From: Clostridia bacterium
GTDB taxonomy: Bacteria > Bacillota > Clostridia > Christensenellales > Borkfalkiaceae
Direction of reading: 5' to 3'
NCBI GenBank assembly: GCA_029071285.1
Contig: JAIEAS010000182.1
Span: 1-11,734, forward strand
Length of the DNA stretch: 11,734 nucleotides
Shown here: positions 7,801 to 11,734 of the stretch, in pieces
Layout of the letters: the number at the start of each line of letters is the position of its first letter
Position numbering within the stretch: the stretch's first letter is position 1
The notes under the pieces: model-generated
The model's input: only the letters and a program-made list of their open reading frames with translations
What the model was told of the DNA's origin: nothing
Database searches by the model: none
Made by a program: the position numbers and the translations under genes

Positions 7801-9965
7801 GGTACCTGAATTGAAAGCTCGTACTCAACCCCGTCCGTCGCGCTTCCCGCCTTCAGCTCGAAAGGAAGTTTAAGGCTTCCGTCGTTTGCGCTTGTGCCGC
7901 CGGGCGCGCCGTCCTTGGTGTAAGTCCAGTCAAACGCAGCGGGGTCAAACGTGCCCGCGGTTACGTTAAAGGTAAGCAGATTATTCGGCGGACTCAGCTT
8001 ATAGTTTTTGTTGTCGCCGTTGTTGTCGCCGTTCAATTCAACATAGAATATGTGGTTACCCACGCCGATATTGTCCGGCATTCCCACCGTAATGGTGTTG
8101 CCCGTTACTATCCCCGTCAGCGTGTTTGAAGGGTCGTCGTAGTAGAATGCCAGCGTAGGATTTTGTCCCGATATTCTGTTGTCCGTAACAGTCATTGTAA
8201 CGGTATTGTCGCCGAACTGCCATTCCGCCGCGCCTACGGCGTTCACCGCCGAGCTTACCGGAGGAGTTGAAAGCAGCTCCTTTCGCGTGACCTCAAATTC
8301 CACGTCCTTCACGTCGTTGGTGCCGTCCGTCCACTGATAGTTGGCGCTGTCGCGCAGGCTTAAATTAATTTTATAAACGTCAACGTCGGTTGCCTCGAAG
8401 GTGTCGGTAGTGCCGGTAATTCCCGTACCGCCCACACCCAGCGCAACGCAGCCGTTCGCGCCCGTTATCGTGCTTACGTTATCCACCTGTATATACGTGC
8501 CGCCGTCAAACGCAGAAGAAAGGGTAAAGCTTAAAGGACCGCCCGTATATTCCTGCGGCGCCGTTACCGTGGGGATATTAAGCTTTTTAGGCTCTACTTT
8601 TATTGTCGTATTTTGGTTTGCGCTTGTGCCTGTGCCCACGCTCCACACGTAATTATTTTTATCAATCAGTGCAAATTGAACGGTGTAACTGCCTACGGCG
8701 GTTGCCTCAAAGCGCGAACTGCCCGCGTTCCACGTTGCCCCAGGCGATACCGCAGAGGCGGTCATTAACGCTGCATTATAGTTACCGTTAAGGGTAAAGC
8801 TGCTGCCGCCCGAGGGATTGTATTGCTGCGGACTGTTTGTGACTGACGGAACCGCTATCGCTTTCGGGTTCATTGTAACCGTAACGTAGCAGTACTGGTT
8901 TGTATCTCCGTCGTTCCATGCAGTTGCGGCGCTGTCGCGTTTGAATTGCAGCTTATAAACACCCGCATTAGTTACGTTGAAATTACTGCCCGATATAGGG
9001 TTGGTGCCGATTACTGCGCCCGTACCGGTGTTGCTGTACAGAATATTGATATTGCCGCCTACCGTTTGCTCTACGCTCACCAGGGTTGACGAGCCTATAT
9101 CGCTTATAGCAAAGCTCTGTAAACTGCCGTTGTACGTTTTTGTATTCGCAGCGCAGGTAGGCTTTTTGGGCCCGTAGGTCGCTAAAAGAGTTGGCGCCCC
9201 TGGTGTCACTGTTGCATAGGCATCGTATTTATACTTATAAGAACTACCATAGTTACAATTAGCAAAAAAGCCGCAATAGCCCGTAAAAGTTTTAGCTAAG
9301 GCAGTGTTGTTATCGTAAGTCGAAGTTATATTAGCTGAATTAGTAGCAGCAGTATTTCTTTTAGCGTGAGCGTGCACACGCTGCACATAAGTTCCGGAAT
9401 ATGATACCTCACTACCATCATTACAGCGTCCGAAATGAATGGTACTTGCCGTATCAGTTTCACCGTACCAGTAAAAATCCTCCCATCCGTAACCTGTTGC
9501 AGAGCTACTTGAAGCTGTCGCATAGTTGTAGATATAAATGCTATATGTTACTGAATATTTAGTATAGGCAGGTATGGTTATTGTGTACTTGAAGTGTACG
9601 TATTGGGGAGTAGCAGTATTTTTTTCATATATTGTTCTAGCCAATGTTGCTTTTGCAACCGGATTACCATTGGCAGTACTATAATTTGGGTTAAGACTAC
9701 AAGTGCCGTAAGACGAGTTAGGTGTACCCATCTCGTTGATTGCCCAATAACTGTTAGACGTAACTTGCTTTTGATAGCAGCCAAGCTGTGAAGTTGTGCT
9801 TGTAACGCTTGCCGGAGCGGCAGCTGCCCAGGTTATCGTGGGAGCGGCGGCATTTGCACTTATATTTTCCATTTCAGGCAATACAAAACCAACGCCCAGC
9901 GCGATTGCTACCGCACAAAGCATTGCAAGTATTACCGTCAATAGATTTCTGTTTTTTGTTTTCAT
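4869..9965 (-). CDS. Giant modular surface protein with cytoplasmic coiled-coil tail
   Basis: The protein has 1698 residues. The start at 9965 (MKTKNRNLLTV) has AGGAG (9977-9973) 7 nt upstream and opens a signal peptide, with probable cleavage after SANA near residue 36. A longer reading from 10076 would put a repeat element in the protein and is rejected. Residues 38-257 are rich in Thr/Ser/Tyr/Asn and hold several cysteines. Residues 258-1290 hold about ten roughly 100-residue Ig-like modules of MBG/YDG type, with hallmarks such as KTYNGSLQSF, QEYTGGPLSF, VVYDGNG, GSYTVQFALIDKNNYVW. The span LPIWAWLAIALAVLILL (from 1324) to 1348 crosses the membrane. Then come KRRK, a Glu/Arg/Lys coiled coil (1349-1427), Gln/Pro/Met/Tyr-rich stretches and a second helix-rich segment. 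There is no LPXTG motif. It looks like an adhesin or envelope scaffold anchored by a membrane span, with a cytosolic interaction tail. Its function is unknown. It appears monocistronic. Confidence 0.85.
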   Translation of the reverse strand: MKTKNRNLLTVILAMLCAVAIALGVGFVLPEMENISANAAAPTITWAAAAPASVTSTTSQLGCYQKQVTSNSYWAINEMGTPNSSYGTCSLNPNYSTANGNPVAKATLARTIYEKNTATPQYVHFKYTITIPAYTKYSVTYSIYIYNYATASSSSATGYGWEDFYWYGETDTASTIHFGRCNDGSEVSYSGTYVQRVHAHAKRNTAATNSANITSTYDNNTALAKTFTGYCGFFANCNYGSSYKYKYDAYATVTPGAPTLLATYGPKKPTCAANTKTYNGSLQSFAISDIGSSTLVSVEQTVGGNINILYSNTGTGAVIGTNPISGSNFNVTNAGVYKLQFKRDSAATAWNDGDTNQYCYVTVTMNPKAIAVPSVTNSPQQYNPSGGSSFTLNGNYNAALMTASAVSPGATWNAGSSRFEATAVGSYTVQFALIDKNNYVWSVGTGTSANQNTTIKVEPKKLNIPTVTAPQEYTGGPLSFTLSSAFDGGTYIQVDNVSTITGANGCVALGVGGTGITGTTDTFEATDVDVYKINLSLRDSANYQWTDGTNDVKDVEFEVTRKELLSTPPVSSAVNAVGAAEWQFGDNTVTMTVTDNRISGQNPTLAFYYDDPSNTLTGIVTGNTITVGMPDNIGVGNHIFYVELNGDNNGDNKNYKLSPPNNLLTFNVTAGTFDPAAFDWTYTKDGAPGGTSANDGSLKLPFELKAGSATDGVEYELSIQVPSTYATTIVVDTAKYVNGYQLRLGSTIGTYNTVVALKSNDPAIQFDVGGVMQNTIDITFSWEIEKGTFDMTAVIWEYSLDNGATWTDYDALNPPQYNDGNYVHVRVKPSSLPSGLTLDAMYDSDKERFVTTTPYTATIQPSDFVYDSSKFNTPVTSGLSLDWLIVKKNLFNNFKNVSDNYLNGNGSGTIIRKELNLPVGFEDYVDYSYYRISDGAPLSLADIKAEANPSDEKQYKVEAYIKAVYAANYEVSDGGLIPSAQFKTGSQNELANVTLDGVEINLLAPVVYDGNGHFDSSLIQIKGDVSQTVITDFTVTYYNGATPAAGNELAAGELPANAGDYCVEITLGSVAESVYILAYDWFTVKITPRTLVVPTIADGVTLTFNGEDQQLVNALQNFDPTYMEFGSASVTEAYHAGSYKAVINIKDEYKGNYVFVMPAGSVSGTKKPVKGLVDDAVNTIELSDGGATAQFDWTINKYVIDTSDPSAWNFSKEGATLSYKGVPQSIIALTTGDDPRLVFGVNYFDKDHNALSEVTLNGGSKFYVAASVDPDCADAKDVEFKNQAFDPVLGRETSPHTSYTVPQNGIAAIMNKVKDFMTQMWMGLPIWAWLAIALAVLILLIIIIAVACKRRKTKEEKAEIKARKEEERQRKEEEKRRREEEREDEKRRKEEERAEEKRRREEQLEHEREMARAKQEAELEKIRAQVGMAGMATMAVAQPQAVPAQQPVIIQQQPAQPVQQPIQQVQSVDNELLREMRQQMAELRADNKATQTQLQAMQNNQQQPQPMPMAQPMYQQYPQYPMYQQMPMQMPMMPNYGGDPTLARLEAQLNAMQAEQRARYDAEQRIELAAMRAESHVDRDSRHSVDLAAMREHINGHNYNRIPDYSQPAYNQQPNSMDMMGALVAATLRNMANGEIAATQAVPELPQKTETAAPAAKYPSDAVITTTTTVDTTKNKPLRREEDDGRIFDSDGFYDPLD

Positions 9966-9972
9966 ATTTATT

Positions 9973-9977
9973 CTCCT
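9973..9977 (-). promoter_or_regulatory. Ribosome binding site fixing the surface protein start
   Basis: AGGAG on the minus strand, 7 nt before the ATG at 9965. It decides between this start and the in-frame upstream ATG at 10076. The palindromic repeat at 9989 begins only 11 bases upstream of this site, so a hairpin in the 5' untranslated region sits close to the ribosome landing site. I found no convincing minus-strand promoter between here and 10276. Confidence 0.8.
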
Positions 9978-9980
9978 ATT

Positions 9981-10117
9981 TGTCATTCCGAGCGCTAGTA
10001 AGCCACGGGTGTCATACTGAGCGAAGCCGAACGTATCTACCCGTGGCTTCGGTACGACGAGGAATCCCCCAACCACTCAGCCACCGTGGGGACCCTTCGG
10101 CTAACGCTCAGGGTGAC
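9981..10117. repeat. Composite palindromic intergenic repeat (MITE-like)
   Basis: The element is bounded by related inverted ends, GTCATTCCGAGCG (9982-9994) and the complement of CGCTCAGGGTGAC (10105-10117), which match in 10 of 13 positions. Inside are an 11-bp stem AAGCCACGGGT/ACCCGTGGCTT (10000-10010/10039-10049) and a smaller hairpin ACCCT/AGGGT (10092-10096/10110-10114). Repeats of this look are widely dispersed between genes in many bacteria and often give spurious short ORFs when translated. It has no coding capacity. Confidence 0.7.
9989..10061 (+). repeat. 72-bp repeat, copy 1 (inverted partner at 10638)
   Basis: This 73-bp stretch matches the reverse complement of 10638-10709 except for one extra base (T in GCTAG) and one substitution (GAGCGAAG against GAGCAAAG). 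It contains the AAGCCACGGGT/ACCCGTGGCTT hairpin. With its partner it encloses a 576-bp segment that carries a consensus promoter. Confidence 0.9.
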
Positions 10118-10133
10118 GTGCTTGTTTAGGGAT

Positions 10134-10196
10134 AAAGCGGGCGGCGCGGATTTGCCACATTCGCACTTGTCCTTTAAGATTTTGCGCCGCCGCTTT
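10134..10196. repeat. GC-rich hairpin upstream of the surface protein gene
   Basis: The left arm AAAGCG-G-GCGGCGC (10134-10147) pairs with GCGCCGC-CGCTTT (10184-10196), giving a 13-bp stem with one bulged G and a loop of 36 nt. Its left arm shares AAGCGG and GCGGCGCGGA with the terminator hairpin at 4815, so it may be a related repeat or a terminator-type structure. The loop is long for an intrinsic terminator, and there is no gene for it to terminate on the plus strand. Confidence 0.45.
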
Positions 10197-10276
10197 TGCT
10201 CCCTCTCTTCCTTTACCCTTAGGTAAAATCAGATAACGTGGTACGATTTTTTGCCCTTTTTGTCATTTCGCCTCTT

Positions 10277-10372
10277 CGTCATTGCGAGGAGCGTAAGCTC
10301 CGCGGCAATCCAGAAATAACGCTCATTTTAAGTGCTTTGCTTCTGGATTGCTTCGCTTCGCTCGCAATGACG
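10277..10372. repeat. Dispersed palindromic repeat of the CATTGCGAG type
   Basis: The outer stem CGTCATTGCGAG/CTCGCAATGACG (10277-10288/10361-10372) is a perfect 12-bp inverted repeat. The inner stem GCAATCCAGAA/TTCTGGATTGC (10305-10315/10341-10351) is a perfect 11-bp repeat, and there is a small GGAGC/GCTCC hairpin at 10288-10301. Translated, it gives the LLDCFASLAMT string often seen in spurious ORFs, a mark of a common intergenic repeat family. It is distinct from the 72-bp repeat on either side. Confidence 0.75.
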
Positions 10373-10417
10373 GCGAGTGATTTTTCCAAAAAGTCCCCGT
10401 TTTCCAAAAATTCCATT

Positions 10418-10439
10418 AAAGTACACTTTTTTGTACTTT
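10418..10439 (+). promoter_or_regulatory. Operator-like inverted repeat upstream of the -35 box
   Basis: AAAGTAC and GTACTTT (10418-10424/10433-10439) form a perfect 7-bp inverted repeat with an 8-nt spacer, ending 5 bp before TTGACA. Its position suits an activator or repressor site. It is also part of the larger palindromic element, so the symmetry may come from that alone. Confidence 0.3.
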
Positions 10440-10444
10440 TACTA

Positions 10445-10473
10445 TTGACAATTTTTTTAGCATATACTATAAT
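10445..10473 (+). promoter_or_regulatory. Exact-consensus sigma-A promoter without an adjacent gene
   Basis: TTGACA (10445-10450), a 17-bp spacer and TATAAT (10468-10473) match the full consensus at every position. Transcription would start near 10480. The next clear gene in this direction is the response regulator at 10815, so this could be a distal promoter with a leader of about 335 nt, or it could make an untranslated RNA. It lies within the segment bounded by the inverted 72-bp repeats. Confidence 0.7.
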
Positions 10474-10637
10474 AAACACACTAAAAAATGCCCCAAAATC
10501 CCCATTTCAGACCCTTTAAAACCGATTTTTGTTGGTTTTTGGAATTTCCAAAAAAGTGTACTTTTGGAATTTTTTTTATTTTTGTCCGATTTTTTGGAAA
10601 AATTCCAAAAAGTCGGCGGTAAAATATATAAAAATTA

Positions 10638-10709
10638 CTCGTCGTACCGAAGCCACGGGTAGATACGTTCGGCTTTGCTCAGTATGACACCCGTGGCTTA
10701 CTGCGCTCG
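10638..10709 (-). repeat. 72-bp repeat, copy 2 (inverted partner at 9989)
   Basis: The reverse complement of this stretch equals 9989-10061 apart from one missing base and one substitution. It contains the same 11-bp hairpin stem AAGCCACGGGT/ACCCGTGGCTT. It lies upstream of the response regulator promoter and within reach of transcripts from the consensus promoter at 10445. Confidence 0.9.
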
Positions 10710-10738
10710 AAATAACGGGGCAAAAACACAAAAAATAA

Positions 10739-10761
10739 GAGCCTTAAATAAATTTAGGCTC
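10739..10761 (-). terminator. Intrinsic terminator, minus strand
   Basis: GAGCCT and AGGCTC (10739-10744/10756-10761) pair, with A-T pairs continuing inward past one bulged T. On the minus strand the stem is followed by TTATTTTTTGTGTTTTT, a good U-tract. On the plus strand no T-tract follows. It therefore points away from the response regulator and has no gene to terminate in this window. It may shield the repeat region from antisense transcription out of the regulator gene. Confidence 0.55.
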
Positions 10762-10767
10762 AAATTA

Positions 10768-10796
10768 TTGCGGTAAGGCGGTTTTTGTGGTATAAT
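10768..10796 (+). promoter_or_regulatory. Promoter of the Spo0A-like response regulator
   Basis: TTGCGG (10768-10773), a 17-bp spacer and TATAAT (10791-10796) with a TGG extended -10. Transcription would begin near 10803, leaving a leader of only about 12 nt before the ATG at 10815, with GGGG (10805-10808) as ribosome binding site. Because the -10 box overlaps the in-frame TTG at 10785, that codon cannot be the start for this transcript. Confidence 0.75.
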
Positions 10797-10814
10797 CAAA
10801 GTACGGGGACACAA

Positions 10815-11594
10815 ATGACAAACAAGCTTAACGTACTTATTGTTGAAGACGACCAAAACGACTGCGACGCCCTGACCGCCGAGGTTAAAGCCAACGCGGA
10901 TAAGCTTTGTCTTGCGGGCGTTTCAAAGTCTTCAAACGACGCGCTCGCCTTCATTCGCAACCACAACCCGCACGCGGTGATTCTTGATTTGGAATTGCAA
11001 GAAGGCTGCGGCGACGGTATGGACCTTTTGGATAAGCTCCGCTCCACCGTTCTGTGCCCCAGACCGTACATCGTTGTGAACACCAACAATTCGAGTAAGA
11101 TTACCCGAATCAGGGCGAAAAAGCTTGGCGCGGATTACGAATTTGCCAAATGGCAGAAAGGCTACTCGCCGAAAATGGTAATAAATCAGCTTTTGCTTGT
11201 TATGCCCGAAATTCTTGGCGACGACGAAGAGCCTGCCGCTCCTCCCTCCGAAGCCGAGATTGAAAACAGAATGCGCGAGTTCGTGCAGGACAGCTTTAAC
11301 AGGCTTGGTATGAGCATAAAAAACAAAGGCTACAATTATTTGGTTGAAGCGGTAATTTTAGCGGCGAAGGACGAAAACCTGAACTTCGTCAAAGCGATAG
11401 GCGAAAGAACGGGCAAAAAAGAAAACAGTATCACGCACGCAATGCAGTATGCGATAAACCACACGTGGAATACCGCGAACATATACGACTTGATAAAAAA
11501 TTATCCCGCGCCGCTGCCCAAGAACCAGGACGCACCGACCGTGAACGGATTTGTGTATACCTACAAACAACATCTTGTAAAACACCTCAAATAA
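10815..11594 (+). CDS. Spo0A-like response regulator
   Basis: The 259-residue protein is close to the usual length of Spo0A (about 267). Residues 1-125 are a receiver domain with acidic residues E11, D12 and D13, phospho-acceptor D58 (AVILDLEL), conserved Thr at 90 and Lys at 112. The usual MPxxDG after the Asp is replaced by a longer ELQEGCGDG, so the loop is atypical. An acidic, Pro-rich linker (131-150) leads to a Spo0A-type C-terminal DNA-binding domain: LGMSIKNKGYNYLVEAV matches the Spo0A LGxPAHxKGYxYLREAI region, and NSITHAMQYAINHTW (205-219) fits the recognition-helix region. It probably binds DNA when phosphorylated. It stands alone with its own promoter and terminator and has no linked kinase. 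It could be Spo0A itself or a paralogue; neighbours such as spoIVB are not visible, so no symbol is given. Confidence 0.85.
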   Translation: MTNKLNVLIVEDDQNDCDALTAEVKANADKLCLAGVSKSSNDALAFIRNHNPHAVILDLELQEGCGDGMDLLDKLRSTVLCPRPYIVVNTNNSSKITRIRAKKLGADYEFAKWQKGYSPKMVINQLLLVMPEILGDDEEPAAPPSEAEIENRMREFVQDSFNRLGMSIKNKGYNYLVEAVILAAKDENLNFVKAIGERTGKKENSITHAMQYAINHTWNTANIYDLIKNYPAPLPKNQDAPTVNGFVYTYKQHLVKHLK

Positions 11595-11627
11595 AAAAGA
11601 GGGTTGCAAAATTGCAACCCTCTTTTT
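11595..11627. terminator. Bidirectional intrinsic terminator
   Basis: AAAAGAGGGTTGC and GCAACCCTCTTTT (11595-11607/11614-11626) form a perfect 13-bp stem directly after the response regulator stop codon, followed by T on the plus strand. Because the arms begin and end in A and T runs, the minus strand also gives a U-tract. It would stop both the response regulator transcript and any transcript of the convergent small ORF at 11637. Confidence 0.9.
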
Positions 11628-11636
11628 GTTTACCGA

Positions 11637-11693
11637 TTAGTAAGTCAACAAAGTTATGTACCAGCTCCAAACGGATTTAAGGATTTTTAACAT
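11637..11693 (-). CDS. Putative 18-residue microprotein MLKILKSVWSWYITLLTY
   Basis: An ATG at 11693 is preceded by AAGGAGGG (11708-11701) with 8 nt between the motif and the start, an almost ideal Shine-Dalgarno arrangement. The 18-residue product is amphipathic to hydrophobic, with two Trp and two Tyr and two Lys near the N-terminus, so a membrane-associated peptide is possible. The stop lies 10 nt before the bidirectional terminator, which fits a convergent gene. The frame is also open upstream to the window edge, so this could instead be the C-terminal end of a longer gene starting outside the window. I recognise no family. Confidence 0.45.
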   Translation of the reverse strand: MLKILKSVWSWYITLLTY

Positions 11694-11717
11694 CTGCGCG
11701 CCCTCCTTTTTTCTTCG

Positions 11718-11723
11718 AGTATA
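11718..11723 (-). promoter_or_regulatory. Possible -10 box for the microprotein ORF
   Basis: TATACT on the minus strand would start transcription just before the AAGGAGGG ribosome binding site. The matching -35 position falls outside the window, so the promoter cannot be judged fully. Confidence 0.3.
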
Positions 11724-11734
11724 CGGGCGGATAG

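Larger units (their letters stand above)
10380..10603. repeat. AT-rich nested inverted-repeat element
   Basis: Two nested pairs of arms face each other. The outer arms are ATTTTTCCAAAAAGTC (10380-10395) and GATTTTTTGGAAAAAT (10588-10603), matching in 15 of 16 positions. The inner arms are 10406-10433 and 10549-10574, complementary over 26 positions with a 2-nt insertion in the left arm, and include AAAGTACACTTTTTT and its exact complement. Further inside are TTTTTTAG/CTAAAAAA (10453-10460/10481-10488) and the palindrome TTTTTGGAA-T-TTCCAAAAA (10536-10554). A consensus promoter lies in the middle. No transposase or credible gene is present, so it looks like a MITE-like or regulatory palindrome. 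Confidence 0.7.

Noticed and set aside
9966..10076. Longer start for the surface protein at 10076, adding 37 residues
   Set aside because: The added part is translated from the palindromic repeat, and the signal peptide and AGGAG ribosome binding site both place the start at 9965.
10238..10519. 93-codon plus-strand ORF
   Set aside because: It runs through the CATTGCGAG-type repeat and across the consensus promoter, with the typical spurious LLDCFASLAMT translation and no good ribosome binding site.
10488..10622. 44-codon ORF just after the consensus promoter
   Set aside because: No Shine-Dalgarno sequence, a leader of only a few bases, and composition dominated by the palindromic TTTTTGGAA repeats. 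A leaderless peptide cannot be fully excluded.
9981..10709. CRISPR array
   Set aside because: The repeats are inverted, irregularly spaced and of several types; there are no regular direct repeats with unique spacers and no cas genes.
10785..10814. TTG start for the response regulator at 10785
   Set aside because: The TTG overlaps the -10 promoter core; the ATG at 10815 has its own ribosome binding site and begins the receiver domain directly.

Overview
The window looks like a chromosomal segment from a Clostridia-type member of the Bacillota. The evidence is a response regulator with a Spo0A-type C-terminal DNA-binding domain, strong AGGAGG-type ribosome binding sites, sigma-A-like promoters and intergenic regions full of dispersed palindromic repeats. 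A gut Clostridia lineage is a guess; the sequence does not fix the genus.

Left part (1-4332, minus strand, about 41% GC by hand count of 300 bases): a promoter and a tightly packed operon reading XRE-type regulator, SNF2-type helicase, DUF4391 protein, then the first 25 codons of a gene that runs off the window. Stop and start codons overlap or nearly touch. This order is typical of restriction-modification-like defence loci, where the next genes are usually a site-specific DNA methyltransferase and a type III Res-like helicase/nuclease. Those two genes are not in the window.

Between the operon and the next gene (4333-4868) lies AT-rich DNA with no protein gene. It holds several hairpins, a MOBV-oriT-like inverted repeat, paired 9-bp direct repeats, and an extended -10 promoter that could drive a roughly 100-nt plus-strand RNA ending in a GC-rich hairpin. 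It may mark the edge of a mobile defence island.

Centre (4869-9965, minus strand): one gene for a 1698-residue surface protein. It has a signal peptide, a cysteine-containing N-terminal domain encoded by markedly more AT-rich DNA, about ten Ig-like/MBG-like modules, one membrane span, and an unusual 350-residue cytoplasmic tail with a charged coiled coil and Gln/Pro/Met-rich segments.

Region 9966-10814 has no convincing protein gene and is made almost wholly of repeats. Two near-identical 72-bp copies of a palindromic repeat lie in opposite orientation (9989-10061 and 10638-10709) and enclose a segment with an exact-consensus promoter (TTGACA, 17 bp, TATAAT). Inversion of this segment would point that promoter at the surface protein gene, so a phase-variation switch is a testable idea.

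Right part (10815-11734): a Spo0A-like response regulator on the plus strand with its own promoter and terminator. Convergent to it is a possible 18-residue microprotein with a near-perfect Shine-Dalgarno sequence, sharing the same bidirectional terminator.
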